Shown here in pieces: positions 23,396 through 35,654 of a stretch of 64,000 nucleotides of DNA. The first letter of the stretch is position 1. Each line of letters begins with the position of its first letter. The position numbers were made by a program, and so were the translations under genes. Under the pieces are notes generated by a model. The model did not search any database, was not told the origin of the DNA, and saw only the letters and a program-made list of their open reading frames with translations. Source of the DNA: Channallabes apus (Eukaryota > Chordata > Actinopteri > Siluriformes > Clariidae); NCBI GenBank assembly GCA_030522415.1, contig CM060113.1, positions 3,062,967 through 3,126,966 of the forward strand. Reading direction: 5' to 3'.

Positions 23396-25434
23396 GAGCA
23401 CTGAAAATCCTAAAATATTCCCAAATTTGATCTTGAGCCATTACGATCTTGTGATTGTTGGAAACACTGGAGGATGATTAGAATGTTCATCTGATCGTTA
23501 GAGTTTGTACAGATTATTTCCAGAGAAATCGCAGCTGCCCCAAAAATATATTTTAAAAAGTGGAGGTAAAAAATTTTATGTGGTTGCTGACTAAGAAATA
23601 CATCAAACTAGCATGTAAATAGTTTTTTTGTGGATCATAGCATTTTTTTTTTATTTAATTATTAGTTTTTTTATTCTGGGGACTTCACAGGTGATGTGTG
23701 CCTCTACATACTGTAATGTATGACAGAGTGCGAATATATACCAAATTCCTACAATTTGTGCTTCTATTTAATCCAAACCTTTCTAAACTGTCATCATTTC
23801 AACTCAGTGATTATAGTCAACAAATACCAAGAATTACAGTCCTGCTGTAAACTACTACAAATATACAGCTCTGCGCTGTTCAAGTGTGTATTTTACTTAC
23901 AGTAGTATTAATCAGACAGCATCAGCATTCTAAACACATATGACCATTGTTAAAAATGTATTTATAAAAATTTTTTTTTTTTTTACGGTATAACCGGGTA
24001 TAAATTGCACAGATGGGCGTGTCTTCTTTGTGTGCTCATAGTCATTACTTATGGTTCTAAATGTACCATGTCTTTAATGCAAACTGATTGTCCTGAAACA
24101 TATTAATTCTGATAACGGCTCTAATCCGAGGTGCTGGTTGTTAATTGGTGATTTCTGAGGCTGGTGACTCTAAATGAACGTCTCCTCTGCAGCAGAGCTC
24201 AGTTTTGGTCTTGTTCTCCTCGGAAGGTCTTCATGAGGGACAGTTTCATCATCATGGAGCTCGATGGGTTTTACAAATGCACTTGACACAATACTGTTCT
24301 TGCCAGAATTCTTCCAGACATTCATGTCTCAAAATAACAACTGACTATTACTGTTGTTGTTGTTACATAATTAACTAATGCCATATGTGTTATTTTATAG
24401 CTTTGAAATCCACAGTTCTGTTTAGAATGTAGAAAATAAATCCAAACGCATGTGCAAACTTTTTACTGATACTATATATATATATATATATATTTAAAAC
24501 CCCAGGAAGAACTCGAGGTTGTGAAGACACACCTGTCTCTGTGTCTCACATGAAACTCGCTTATCCAATGTGAATCAATTATAATTCCACATAGCTTCCA
24601 GCCACATCACTTAACAGACATATGTCAGGAAATCTTATCTCATCTGAACAGTACTTAAGACGGGAATGATCATGAGCAACACTTCGGTTTAAGATACTTG
24701 ATAGTCGTTCAGTGGCTAGATTAAGAATGGAAACAAATACAAATACATAATTCATTAATAGAGCTAATGGACCTGAAATCTAAAATAGTCTTCAAGGGTG
24801 TAGTGCCTACATCAAAAATATCAGATGAACAAAATAAAATCAGAAATGCAAACACAGATAGTGGCATTGTGTTAAAATCCGAGGCTGAAATGGTTAATGG
24901 CTAAGAATTATTAAATGGCTCAAGGATGCAGCTCGCCCAATGGCAACAAAATGTTCTCAGAAAATTCTTTTGAAGTTTTCGCAAGTTTATTAATTTGTAA
25001 GGTCTAATAAAATGTATGAAGGATATCCTTTTATTTGTCCTCAAGAACATCTTCCTATGTACATTAGCAATACACACAGTAAAACTAAGAGTGTAACATG
25101 TATATTGTGATATGTCTTTCAAGGCCTTAAGTGCAAATTGTGTAGATTAATGCGACATTCAAAGCGTTGATATCTGAAACATCTTTAAAGATCAAACCTT
25201 GGTCAGATTTTTTTTTTTTTATGTCAATGTTGCATTGGATCATGGGAACATCAGCTACTGTACAGTCAATGAATGGAGTCCAGTTAATCATGTTTAATAG
25301 AAATGTTTCATAAATGTTTTAATACAGTCTGTCCTTAGGGACCAAGATAAAGCGCTCGCATCCGCTTTCACGTACAGAGGGTTTGAAAAGAAGCAATCAA
25401 GGTAAGCTGGCAATCTCATAAACGATGGGTACAG
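23396..25434. other. Unassigned AT-rich sequence
   Basis: No transposon ends or gene recognised. A (TA)n run lies near 24473-24492. Confidence 0.45.
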
Positions 25435-25690
25435 TGTCTTGCAAAGGAATTCATACCCCTTGAACTTTTCTACTTTTTCTTGCATTTCCGGCAAACCAAC
25501 GCAAAGTGGCACATAGCGGAATTGTGAAGTGGAAGGAAAATGATAAATTCAATCTAAATATCTGGTTTTGAAAAAAATTTTGAAGACCATTTCTCACTGT
25601 TTTTGTTCCACTTTACAATTATGTGCCACTTTTTGTTGCTGTCACATAAAATCCCACTAAAATACATTTACATTTGTAGTCAAACTGAAC
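25435..25690. mobile_element. Tc1-type MITE with long inverted arms, decayed
   Basis: The left end reads ACAGTGTCTTGCAAAGGAAT. AAAGTGGCACATAG and TGAAGTGGAAGGAAAATG in the left half are mirrored as TTGTTCCACTTT and TTATGTGCCACTTTTTG in the right half. This arrangement is known for fish Tc1-derived elements. The right terminus is lost near 25680. Confidence 0.7.
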
Positions 25691-27584
25691 CAAAGGCTCA
25701 AGCTGCTGACCATTTGGACGCTCAGCAGAATTCTTTAGGTTTCTTTATGTTATTCTGTGTTTCTGTGATTTTTTTTTTTAATGATTGTTATACTTGATAA
25801 TGTTTATTATATTTACACCTGTGTGAGATTAAGAGATTGACCTTGACTAAAGCTTATACATTTTTAGAGAAGCTGTGTCTCAGTATCGGATGATCAAGGA
25901 TTCAGTATCAGAGCCCGAAAGTGTAAAAGTGGCTATTGTGCCATCACAAAGTTTTTCGCATGCGACTTCAATCCTACAAGGCAGTTGACTAACGCGCTCG
26001 ACTTAAACACTCGATTTAAACCTTTCGGCAGATTTACTCCTATATAGTGTGAAACCAAGCCAAAAAAAAAAAAGTTGCTCTGATTGACCCCCATCAAATA
26101 AACTAATAGGTGTAAACGTACCTGGAGGGGGATTACTGATGGATATCTTCCTTATGCTTCCTCTTTAAAAAGCTATTCCGGGCTGCAAATGTCACAGAAT
26201 CGAACTAAGAGCTTATAAAGTGGAGAAATCAATATTGAATTATTTTTTATTTCTCTGCAAGCCTGGAAATGTTTCAGTGCGACTGCGGGAAAGAGCTTCT
26301 GACAAGCACACAATGCAAACATCTCCATCTGTTAACTGCACTCTCATTTTTTTTTTTTTTGGGACCGGGTGAAAAGGAATCAGTTGACAACACAGATTCA
26401 AAACGTCAGGTTTGATGCTGAATATAAAGAATTTTGCCGAACAGAAGTTGCTCTGGATAAAAGCCTTTGCCAAGTGAATAAATGTAATTTTATATTGCGG
26501 ATGGAACGAGTAAGGCTCTTTGTGAGTCCAACGCATTAGAGTTTAGTTAATGGAGTTTTAACTAGCGCACATGTCATTATCCAGCCTGTGAGCATATTAC
26601 CGGGATCAATAAAGCCGTACAGATGCCATACAGTGTCGAGGGAAAAGTGCGATGCAGCTTCACAATACATCACAGATCTTTACAAGGTCAAGTGCCGGGT
26701 TGCCAAATGCATTTGTTTATAAAATTGCTTTTTAAAAGCACTTGCAAAAATTCATAATTCATAATGTGATACGTGATCCGTGAGAGTCCTGAGACAAATT
26801 TGATCTGAAAAAATGTATATTCGTTCAATACGTGCAATACTCATAATAATCATAAATAAAATGAATTAAAAGTTTCACTCAGCGTTTGCAAAATCCCAAA
26901 TTAAAACTAACTGCATAAACAGGAGTGAGTATGCGGTAATTAACCTCTATTTACATTTCATAGCTAAGTGGTCAATTATGGGTTCTGTAATATTTAGGAT
27001 CTTTAAATTGAATGTATCATTTGTATTTTTTTCAAAAGATGCGTTTTGTTAAAGAAGGGACCGAACTGATGTACTGTACGTGCTGTGATCAGATCGTTAC
27101 GATGAAATCAGCTCAAATGAAAAGGACTTTTAGGCAATTACGTTTACATGGTTTAAAAGTGGTGTTGTATTAAAACATGTTTTATTCTAAGAAGACAAAT
27201 ATTAAACCCTTATAAACACCTAAAAATACAGAATAACAGGGGGAAAAAATCCTGAACCTGTTTTGAGTTTGATAATATTTCAAGACTATTCTATACATTT
27301 TTTATAATAATACTGTTAATCATGTCTGAAATATAGTTTTATAAATAATATAGTATTGTTATTATCATGTAATGTATCTATATTAATTAAGGAAAGGTTT
27401 TGACTTTATTATACTACATACTATATTATACATTATGATCTGTACAGTGATATCTTTACATTCCATACACTGGAGGATCTGAATCCAGTGCCAGAAAAAA
27501 ATCTGTATGTCTGTCTGTTTGTCTGTCCAGTCAGACTTTGTCACAGCATGACTCAAAAGTGTCTGGACAGAATGCACTTAGACA
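25691..27584. other. Mostly unassigned; short SINE tail at 26444-26500
   Basis: GCTCTGGATAAAAGCCTTTG followed by AAATGTAA at about 26449-26490 matches the 3' tail of SINE family B. The rest contains no recognisable gene. Confidence 0.45.
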
Positions 27585-28490
27585 TCAGCCTGAAGTTTAA
27601 CCTGCACGATAAGTGAAATCTAAATGTTGAGTAAAAGTGATGTTATGAACAGTTATGTGTGGGATTTAATAATCTACAGGGTGGGCCATTTATATGGAGA
27701 CACTGGGAGAAGACTGTTGCAGTGACAATCCAACACAATGGGCAGCACATTTTATAACTTATTTATAACATTTTATAACTTCATTAATAAACTTGTAAAT
27801 AACTCATGAAAGAATAAAGTTATGTTAAAACCAAGCACACCATTGTTTTTCTTGTGAAATTCCCAATCAGTTTGATGTGTCACATGACCCTCTTCCTATT
27901 GAAAAAAAACAAACGTTGGATCCAAAATGGCCGACTTCAAAATGGCCACCATGGTCACCACCCATCTTGAAAAGTTTTCCCCCTTACATATACTAATGTG
28001 GCACAAACAGGAAGTTAATATCACCAACCGTTCCCATTTTATTAAGGCGTGTCCATATAAATGACCCACCCTGTACTGTATAATAATCTACTAATGCGCT
28101 ACTGTCTCAGTGTAAACAAACACCTGCACCAATAGATATTAATTAGAAAAGATAAAGTGAATATTTTGACTGGGATTAGTTGATATTTTCACTTTGTCTG
28201 AAATAACAGCGCTGAAGTGGTATAAGTGAATTTTAACACGCTGGAGTCGTTTTAAGACAAAACTTCATCTTTATCTGATCGACTTTTTCCATTTCTCATC
28301 TGTGATTCTCTCTCCGATTACCGAACAGGGAGTGTATTTGTCTGAGCACCAAAGAAGGACAACTTAGTGTAAACAAGGCGTCAGATACTCAACCTTACAG
28401 AATGTCATTTCGGTCTATTAATAAGTTACACAGAGAGTTCTGCTGTACAGAAACACACACATATGGACGTCGGCTCTCTTTTCAGATAAA
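27585..28490 (+). repeat. Unclassified dispersed repeat, copy 1 (interrupted by a MITE)
   Basis: From GAAGTTTAACCTGCAC (about 27591) to GAGAGTTCTGCTGTACAGAA (about 28450) this is nearly identical to 61130-61610, allowing for the 397-bp MITE. A third, more diverged copy of the 3' half lies at 37800-38010. It has no coding capacity and no termini that I can identify. Confidence 0.85.
27677..28073. mobile_element. Mariner-type MITE, 397 bp, with documented empty site
   Basis: Termini are CAGGGTGGGCCATTTATATG and, on the other strand, CAGGGTGGGTCATTTATATG, flanked by TA on each side. The related repeat at 61130-61610 carries the uninterrupted target (AATAATCTACTGTATAATAA), so the exact insertion and the TA duplication can be read from this window alone. 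No transposase is encoded. Confidence 0.95.
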
Positions 28491-29421
28491 TGATGTGTAT
28501 TAATGTTAGTATTTACTATTTTTATGCTACATTATTATTTTCTTCCAGCGTTTCACAACATCTTGAACAGTGTTGCACAAATGCCCAGTCTCTATAGAAT
28601 TTCTAATGTTGGTTTTATTTCTCTTTAATGTGTTATTTATTTACTATTATTGATCTTTAACTCATAATCCTCTGCAGCATCCGAGAAATGTGAGGAGGTT
28701 TATTCACAATAGGAATAAAAGTCCTTAATCAAAATTCTATCGAACAACGAAGAAAGATCAAGATAAATAAAACATTAAACACAATGTATCTGGGTTGAGC
28801 TTCTCCCCAGCGTTACGGAGCGAAAGTCAAAGGGTGAACAGGACACCGTGCTGGAATTGGGGCCGTGTGTTGTGGAGTATAATTAAATTTTGGAATTGGG
28901 AAAGTATCAGTGTAATGGATTACACTGACTCATCTAGCATAAATCCCTGCAATGCTGTTTTTGAATCCATGGCAGAATAAATCAGTAAAGGAAAGTCAGA
29001 GCGAGCGAGCGGGCGAACGAGCAGTGATACCAAGAGGCTCCGGACGGTAATTTTCACCCAAACAAACTAGGTGATTGTCGTCGTTACGCCAATTAGGATC
29101 AAGTCAGAGTCAGGAGGGGTGTACTGCAAACTTTGTAGATCTAAAATCAAGGTTAATAAGCAGGCAAGGGTGAGAAATACAGTTGATTTAAAGTCAAGGC
29201 ATATTCCAGAGAGTAATAAGCTTGGCAAGGGTCTTATACACGATAAAGCAAACAGAAGTAAGTAAGAATCAGAATTTAGACACGTGAAGAATGTCAAGAC
29301 TCCACGACCTTTGCTGGTTTGGAGGGAAATTAGTTATATATTATGTTATACACTGCAAATTAACATGCACAACTTTACCTACAATATAAATGATTTAATG
29401 AATGGATGGATGGATGGATAG
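28491..29421. other. Unassigned sequence
   Basis: Contains a GAGCGAGCGAGCGGGCGAAC run near 29000 and (GATG)n at about 29400-29420, which served as target for the next SINE. Confidence 0.45.
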
Positions 29422-29770
29422 AAGGCGGCGCGGTGGTGTAGTGGTTAGCGCTGTCGCCTTGCACCTCCAGGGTCCAGGCTCGATTCCCATCTCTGTGTGC
29501 ATGGAGTTTGCATGTTCTCCCCGTGCTTGGTGGGTTTCCTCCGGGTACTCCGGTTTCCTCCCACAGTCCAAAGACATGCAGATTAGGCTAATTGGCGTTC
29601 CTAAATTGCCCGTAGTGTGTGAGTGTGTGTATGTGTGTGTGCCCTGCGATGGATTGGCACCCTGTCCAGGGTGTACCCCGCCTAGTGCCCGAAGTCTCCT
29701 GGGATAGGCTCCAGGTCCCCCGCGACCCTGAACACAGGATTAAGCAGTATAGAAGATGAATGAATGAATG
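29422..29770 (+). mobile_element. tRNA-derived SINE, family A, full length
   Basis: It opens GGCGGCGCGGTGGTGTAGTG (A box) and continues with GGCTCGATTCCC (B box), CCGGTTTCCTCCCACAGTCC, ACATGCAGATTAGGCTAATT, CAGGGTGTACCCCG, a GGGATAGGCTCCAGG block and an ATGAATGA-type tail. It is inserted in a (GATG)n-like site, and the same motif recurs downstream. It is among the best-preserved family-A copies here. Confidence 0.92.
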
Positions 29771-31555
29771 GATAGATGGATAATCTTCAGCCTGGTTTGT
29801 CAAACTGGTCCAGTATATTTAATAGAGTTGTTGTTGTCTTTGATGTTGTTATTATTTTTCCGTTCCTTCTTTTTATATATATATATATTCATTTTAAAAT
29901 TATGCTCCAAATCATTATTTTTTGTACTACATTCATTTTACTTGGGTTCCTGAAATGCAGTAATAATTTCCAGTGGCTCATGTGTGATTTTATCTCCGAC
30001 TGGACGTCAAAGTTATTTGTTTTTCCTTGAAAAACTTCCAGACTGGTTGTTAGAATACTTTGCTAATTTTAGCTTATTCTACAACATCCTAATTCAGTAT
30101 GTAGACTGTTTGTAATTGCTATATCTTAATGATTTCGCACAAATCTGTATTAAACACATCTTAAATTAAGATCTCAGAAGAGAATGATCCAAAGCAGGCT
30201 ATTACAATACTAGTTCTGTACAGTAAACAAAGCTAAATTATATTTACATGTGCTAAAATAGTTTTTATAGGAATAAATGTGGGGTCATTGTCGGATTCTG
30301 GATCATTTCACATTAAATGAAATTGAAAAGGTTAGCTAGTTAGCTAACACTAGGCATCATTTATCAATCGTTTACTAAAGTTGAATCTTAAAAGATTTCT
30401 GCCAAATAATGTTTTCGTATTTCCTAACATATATTTAAAAATATCAATTAGCTAAAAAAAAAAAATGCACATTCACTGTATTTTATAAATAAATTAAATG
30501 TAAATTAAATTAATTAAACGTAAATTAGTAAATGTTGATGAAATGTTTAAAGGGCACCTCTAAAGGCGCACGTTCTAAATTTTCTACTAATGCAACTGTA
30601 TAAGGTGCCATTACTTTTGTCATCATTGATTTCATCGAGCCTCCATTTATGGATGTGATTCAGGTTTCAAGTCAATATGAAGCGCGTTTCTTTTTGTGCT
30701 AAACAAGCGAGGCGAGTCATTACAACCAATCAGACACAAGTGTGACATGAACAAGCGTCCAAATTCTACACAAATTCTACAGAGATGATTAGTTTTCTCA
30801 AGTGTTTAATTCATCATGGGAACCTTTATGGAGGTTCCTGCGACTATAAACATGCTAATCTTGCTCGGGACGCGCTTGTATGCTGCACACACAACATGTG
30901 AGCAGGTGGTAATTGTCAGAATGCAGCATTTCCAAGGTGCTTTTTTAAAACCTGTATTATTCCCACCGAGCCCGAAATAGGATCCACAAGATAAATAAAA
31001 GCAATTAGCACCACGATAAGTCTTGTTTTACCAGGGAGTGTACCGTCGCGAGGCACCAGCCGAGATGCCCAATTTAGTGAGAAATTCACAGGGCAGCCGC
31101 GTTAATCTGGTGGAGCTGAATAAGGCAATTAGAGCCTGTCAAAAATTTCAAAGAAATAAGTGAATAAGAAACATTTCATTTCAAGGCTGATAGAAAATGG
31201 CTAATATGAGAGCACAGAGCATAGCACAGGCCGAGATGCAGAAAAAGCACGAAGGCGTGTGATGTGAAAAGCAATGCTACATGCTTAACAAACAGGAACT
31301 TGAAGCCAATTACAGACTCTCTTTAATATTAGCCTTATTAAATCACACAATTGAGGTCCTCCTGGGGCATTTTCATGCTTGGCCTGAATGCTCGAGTCCA
31401 CGCTGAGGACTGATTCTGGGTCATTTGGGGATGGAGCTCATAATCACCGGCTTGTTTGCACATGAAAACCATGGTTCAACTTTGCAATTCCATGAATATC
31501 ATAATTATTTGTTAAATGTTTTTTCATTCATTTATTTGTTAGATCCACGTGCATA
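29771..31555. other. Unassigned, apparently low-copy DNA
   Basis: I recognise no transposon. The part at about 30990-31340 is balanced in composition and free of repeats, with several TAATTA/CAATTAG words; see the findings for a low-confidence conserved-element suggestion. Confidence 0.4.
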
Positions 31556-31770
31556 GGTACAATTGGCGCTGTTTATTCCCCACTCAGATACCCGTTATTT
31601 CTCCGGCAGGTTCTGACAGGGTTGAGATGCCAGCATGATGCCTGATTGTTTCTAGACACTTGAGGATGAAGGACTTTGCTCAAGAGACCAAAAGTGGCAA
31701 AACCAGGTCTCAAATCGGGGACCTGCCAATCTGCCGTCTAACACCTTAACCATCATGCTATGCCTGACCG
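31556..31770 (-). mobile_element. SINE family B, decayed
   Basis: TGAAGGACTTTGCTCAAGAG, GGTCTCAAATCGGGGACC and TAACACCTTAACCATCATGC match, on the minus strand, a tRNA head (A and B boxes) followed by the family-B CTTGAGCAAGG-like body. Confidence 0.65.
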
Positions 31771-31803
<33 letters not shown>

Positions 31804-31815
31804 GTTATTGTTAGT
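31771..31815. repeat. (ATT)n microsatellite
   Basis: About 13 ATT units, ending in degenerate GTTATT units. Confidence 0.95.
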
Positions 31816-31856
31816 GTTACGGTTAGACCGATTTTTTTAACTCGGTCAGGATTTCG

Positions 31857-32590
31857 ACGGTGGTGTAGTGGTTAGTAATGTTGCCTTGCACCTCCAGGGT
31901 CCAGGCTCGATTCCCGTCTCTGTGTCCATGGAGTTTGCATGTTCTCCCTGACCTTGGTGGGTTTCCTCCAGGTACTCTGGTTTCCTCTCACAGAAATACT
32001 AAGGTTTCACATAAAACAAGGGGCGTCAGCTTTTAGCCATTATGCTGCCCGCAGTTGGAACCAGCTTCCAGAAGAGATCAGATGTGTTAAAACATTAGTC
32101 ACATTTAAATCTAGACTCAAAACTCATCTGTTTAGCTGTGTGTTTATACAATGAGCACCGTGCAACGTCCGAACCGATTGTATTATTTTATGTTTATCTA
32201 ATATATTAAAATGATGTTTTAATTAGTTTTCTGTTTTTGTTTTAAATTAAACTTAGTTTAAAGTTTTATTGCTAACTGTTTTTATTTTTATTTTAAATGA
32301 AATTTAAAAGTTTTCGTTAAAAAGTTTTATTGCTATTATATTTCATTTTATGATTATTTTCTTTTCTTCTATGTAAAGCACTTTGAATTAGCATTGTGTA
32401 TGAAATGTGCTACAAATAAACTTGCCTTGCCTTGCCACAGTCCAAAGACATGCAGATTAGGCTAATTTCCATCCCCAAATTGCCCATAGTGTGAGTGTTC
32501 CCTACAATGGTGTGACCAGGCTGTACCCCCCCCCCCCCCCAATGACCCTGTATACAGAATGAAGCGGTAGTGAGTGAGTGAGTGAGAATT
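31857..32590 (+). mobile_element. SINE family A interrupted by a LINE fragment
   Basis: The SINE runs from GGTGGTGTAGTGGTTAG to TTTCCTCTCACAG (31993) and resumes at TCCAAAGACATGCAGATTAG (32441). The break falls within the CACAGTCCAAAG motif that is continuous in the 29422 copy. A homopolymer of 16-17 C (about 32525-32541) replaces part of the tail region. Confidence 0.9.
31994..32435 (+). mobile_element. 5'-truncated LINE (C-terminus plus 3' UTR) nested in a SINE
   Basis: The plus strand encodes AFSHYAARSWNQLPEEIRCV, then LKTHLFS, the final block of an L2/Rex-like LINE polyprotein. It is followed by a 3' UTR ending AAATAAACTTGCCTTGCCTT. A 5-bp direct repeat CACAG (31989-31993 and 32436-32440) flanks it. 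The same tail without coding sequence occurs at 14008-14150. Confidence 0.9.
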
Positions 32591-32726
32591 TTAAGACATT
32601 TCTAAAGATTTATATATTTATTATTGTTTGATTTGTTGATTGTTTGTAATTAGATATATGTATTAAATCAAATCCCAATTACCTGTAAAGTACCAGGTAC
32701 ATTCACTATATTAATTCTACTAATAC

Positions 32727-32766
<40 letters not shown>

Positions 32767-33107
32767 GTTTACAAGCACCTCTAAAAGGTGGCATGAGCTA
32801 AATCGTCCACTAATTATTCACTTATGAATAATTACACTATAAAATAAAAAATATGATTAATCTAACATATTTGAAATATTAAAGTTTAATTTAATGAACA
32901 ATTCATAAACTAATAAAAGCCATGTTTTTTTCCCTTTCTTCAAGGCAGGACATTTTTTTAATCAAATTTTTATTAATATTAGTGATTTGAAAGTATAAGT
33001 ACTAACCATGCAATACTGTACTTGGCTATTAATACTTAATACTTTAATACTGAAATTTCACTGAACCTTATGTAAGTGTCACCTTTTCACACACTACAGT
33101 TAATGTG
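32591..33107. other. Unassigned, with (AAT)n
   Basis: About 12 ATA/AAT units at 32727-32765; otherwise AT-rich and featureless. Confidence 0.6.
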
Positions 33108-33279
33108 AAACCAATTAGTCTAATCTGTAAGTCTTTGGACTGTAGGAGGAAACCGGAGTATGCAGAGGAAACCCACCGAGCACGGGGAGAGAACATGCAA
33201 ACTCCACACAGTCGGGAATTGAGTCTGGACCCTTGAGGTGCGAGGCGACAGTGCTAACCACTAAGCCATAGTGCAACCA

Positions 33280-33320
<41 letters not shown>
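33108..33320 (-). mobile_element. SINE family A, truncated, followed by (ATT)n
   Basis: On the minus strand: a decayed A box (CTATGGCTTAGTGGTTAGCA), then B-box region and GTTTCCTCTGCATACTCCGG, ending at TTAGACTAATTGG. The 3' half is missing. An (ATT)n tract at 33281-33319 adjoins the head. Confidence 0.85.
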
Positions 33321-33321
<1 letters not shown>

Positions 33322-33837
33322 ATCTGTAACTGAAAACTTTAGAGGAACTCTATTAAAGTAATAACAGCTTGTGAGTTTTATAACAGTTCAGCAAGAGTGC
33401 TAGTCCTTTTATCAAAAATAATTCACTGAAGTGTAAATCATTTCCACCATTTTGTCTAATTGTCACTTTCGACAATCGAACAAAAACCTTCAGGATGTGA
33501 ACGAAATCAGAGTTTCAAAAGTGGGGAAGTGTCCTCCCTGGGGTAGTTTGAGGTAACACAAAGGGTACTTAACATGAAAGGAAATTTTAAAATGAGAAAG
33601 TGGCATTAAATGAGAGAGTAAATGGAATAATTTTATTTCAGATTAACTGTTTCAGTACATTGGAAAGATTTAATAAATATGCAAAACCGGTATCAGCTTT
33701 TTATATAACTGAACTCATGTTGTTGCTGTAGGATCGAAGGTGATGACATGTGATCATGTACCTTCTACATATTATAATACAGACATAACTTAAATGGTGT
33801 CTCGTTTAAGAGTGAACACCTAAATCAGAATAATCTG
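33321..33837. other. Unassigned sequence
   Basis: No recognisable feature. Confidence 0.5.
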
Positions 33838-34060
33838 TTAATCCACTATATGACCAAGAGTATGTGGACACCTGATCATTGTACCCATATATGGTTCTCC
33901 TCTAAACTGTTGAATCTTCGCTGAAACTATGAGAACCAAATCCTTATCCATCAGGAGCTCCACAAAGCCAGCTCCATGAAAACATGGTGTGTTAAGCTGG
34001 GAGTGGAAAAACTTCTGCACAGAGCCCTGACCTCGACACCTTTCAGATGAACTGGAACTG
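33838..34060 (+). pseudogene. Tc1-like transposon relic
   Basis: CACTATATGACCAAGAGTAT, then GTGGACACCTGATCATTG resemble the terminus of a frequent fish Tc1 subfamily. AGCTCCATGAAAACATGGTG and CACAGAGCCCTGACCTCGAC correspond to its transposase 3' region. Most of the gene between them is deleted. A short family-A SINE-like scrap (GAGTACCCAGAGGAAACCCA) follows at 34088-34107. Confidence 0.7.
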
Positions 34061-34596
34061 GAGTCTCCTTCCCAGAAGATAAGACTGGAGTACCCAGAGG
34101 AAACCCACTGCATTATAACAGAAGAAGAGGGAATAAATGTGAAATGGGATGCTCAACAAGCTCATGCTGTATGTGTATGGTGTTTAGGTGTCCAAAAAGT
34201 ACCAAAGGGATCAAAGGATCAAAGTCCAAAAGGATCAAAGGATGATGGATGATGACGTGAAGGATGATGACGTACAGAACGACTATCTTGTTACACACCA
34301 GTTGTGTAATGGCAGAATCAAAAGAACCTTTTCAGAAGCACCGCGTTTTATTCTTTCCCAGTCTGTATCTTTTGCCAGATGGCCGAAAACTGATGTCTGC
34401 TGGGTGGGCGGAGTCAGCTGAAAGTTTAAGCTCTTTCCTGGCTGTGTTTGATTTACAGAAATCACACTGATGGGAGATCATGCCCAATTATTTTTTTTAG
34501 GCCTTGAGCACAATCTGTTCAGTTTCCCTCATGGCGTATGAGTCAGTATTTCCATATCAGACAAGGATGAAGGGTTTTTATGGATGACTGTTGAGT
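34061..34596. other. Unassigned; short GGATCAAAG/GATGATG repeats
   Basis: At 34205-34275 the word GGATCAAAG occurs three times, followed by GATGATGACGT twice. No gene recognised. Confidence 0.5.
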
Positions 34597-34785
34597 AGAA
34601 CTATATCAGCGGCTTTGTCTTTAAGGCATTGGACTCCAGATTGGAAGGTCTCAGGTTCGAACCCCAGTACCAAAAAACTTGCCACAATCAGGCCCTTGAG
34701 CAGGCCCTTAACCCTCAACTGCTTAATGAGATAACATATACGTCTCTAGATAAGGGTGTCTGCCAAGTGTCATAAATGTAAATGT
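34597..34785 (+). mobile_element. SINE family B, best copy
   Basis: A tRNA-like head (GGCATTGGACTCCAGATTGG with B box CAGGTTCGAACCCCAG) is followed by GGCCCTTGAGCAGGCCCTTA, ACCCTCAACTGCTTAATGAG and the tail AGATAAGGGTGTCTGCCAAG, ending AAATGTAAATGT. This order, head-body-tail, defines the family used for the other partial copies. Confidence 0.88.
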
Positions 34786-35189
34786 ACTCAGTATCTCACC
34801 CCTTCAGCTGTATGAGGATGTAGAGTCTCTGTTCAGATGCTGGTGAAGATGGTGGTGATATTCAGCTGCCTGTAGGCAAGCGGCTGTTGCATTACACTCT
34901 GTGCCAAGGAATGTAAATTACCCAGTGATGGTAGTCATGATGGCTTAGTGGTTAGAACCGTCACCCCTGAAAACCACTAATCTAAATCATATCTGATTAA
35001 GTGTGCATTCCCACCTTGCACCTAGTGTTCCCAGGATAGATTCCACAACCTTTAACTAGAATAAACCACTTGATTGTTTCCACCTACGTCCCCTCTGGCA
35101 CACCAAGCAATGATTATCTATATATATATATTTACCTGTAGTTCCTATGGAAGTTATTTAAAGGGTCGAATTGCAGATCAACACCCGAT
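34786..35189. other. Unassigned sequence
   Basis: GATGGCTTAGTGGTTAGAAC at about 34950 resembles a tRNA-type A box of another SINE, but no B box follows. Confidence 0.45.
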
Positions 35190-35320
35190 TGTATCTGAGC
35201 ACTTGGAGGTGAAGGACTGGTTGCCCATGGATGCAACTGTGGCAACCTGGCAGCATCAGAGCTTGAACCAGGGACATCCTGGTTAGAAGTCCAAAACCTT
35301 AACCAGTGACCCACCCCGAA
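35190..35320 (-). mobile_element. SINE family B-like, decayed
   Basis: On the minus strand GGTTAAGGTTTTGGACTTCT (A-box region), a GGTTCAAGC B box and the GTTGCC-rich body are recognisable. The 3' tail is missing. Confidence 0.55.
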
Positions 35321-35609
35321 TAAACCACTTCATAAAGCAACTAATTGTAAGTTGATAATTAGACTTAATACATCAAAAGTAAATGATTTTATTTACAAAT
35401 TCCTTCTTTTATGTCCCAACATTAAGCTATTTTAAAAAAAACTGTTTTTACCTTTTTAACATGTAACATACTGTAGAGATCGTGCTTTAAAAACAAGAAA
35501 TAAAACTGTATTTTCACGGCATTGTGTTGCTCCATGAGCAGAGTGAAGGACTCAATATAGTATTCTAGAACTCATGGAAAGATCATATTCAACCTCAAAT
35601 CTTAAAACC

Positions 35610-35654
<45 letters not shown>

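Noticed and set aside
23073..23441. Frames across SINE copies (also 29395-29707)
   Set aside because: They follow the SINE consensus in both strands, without coding constraint.
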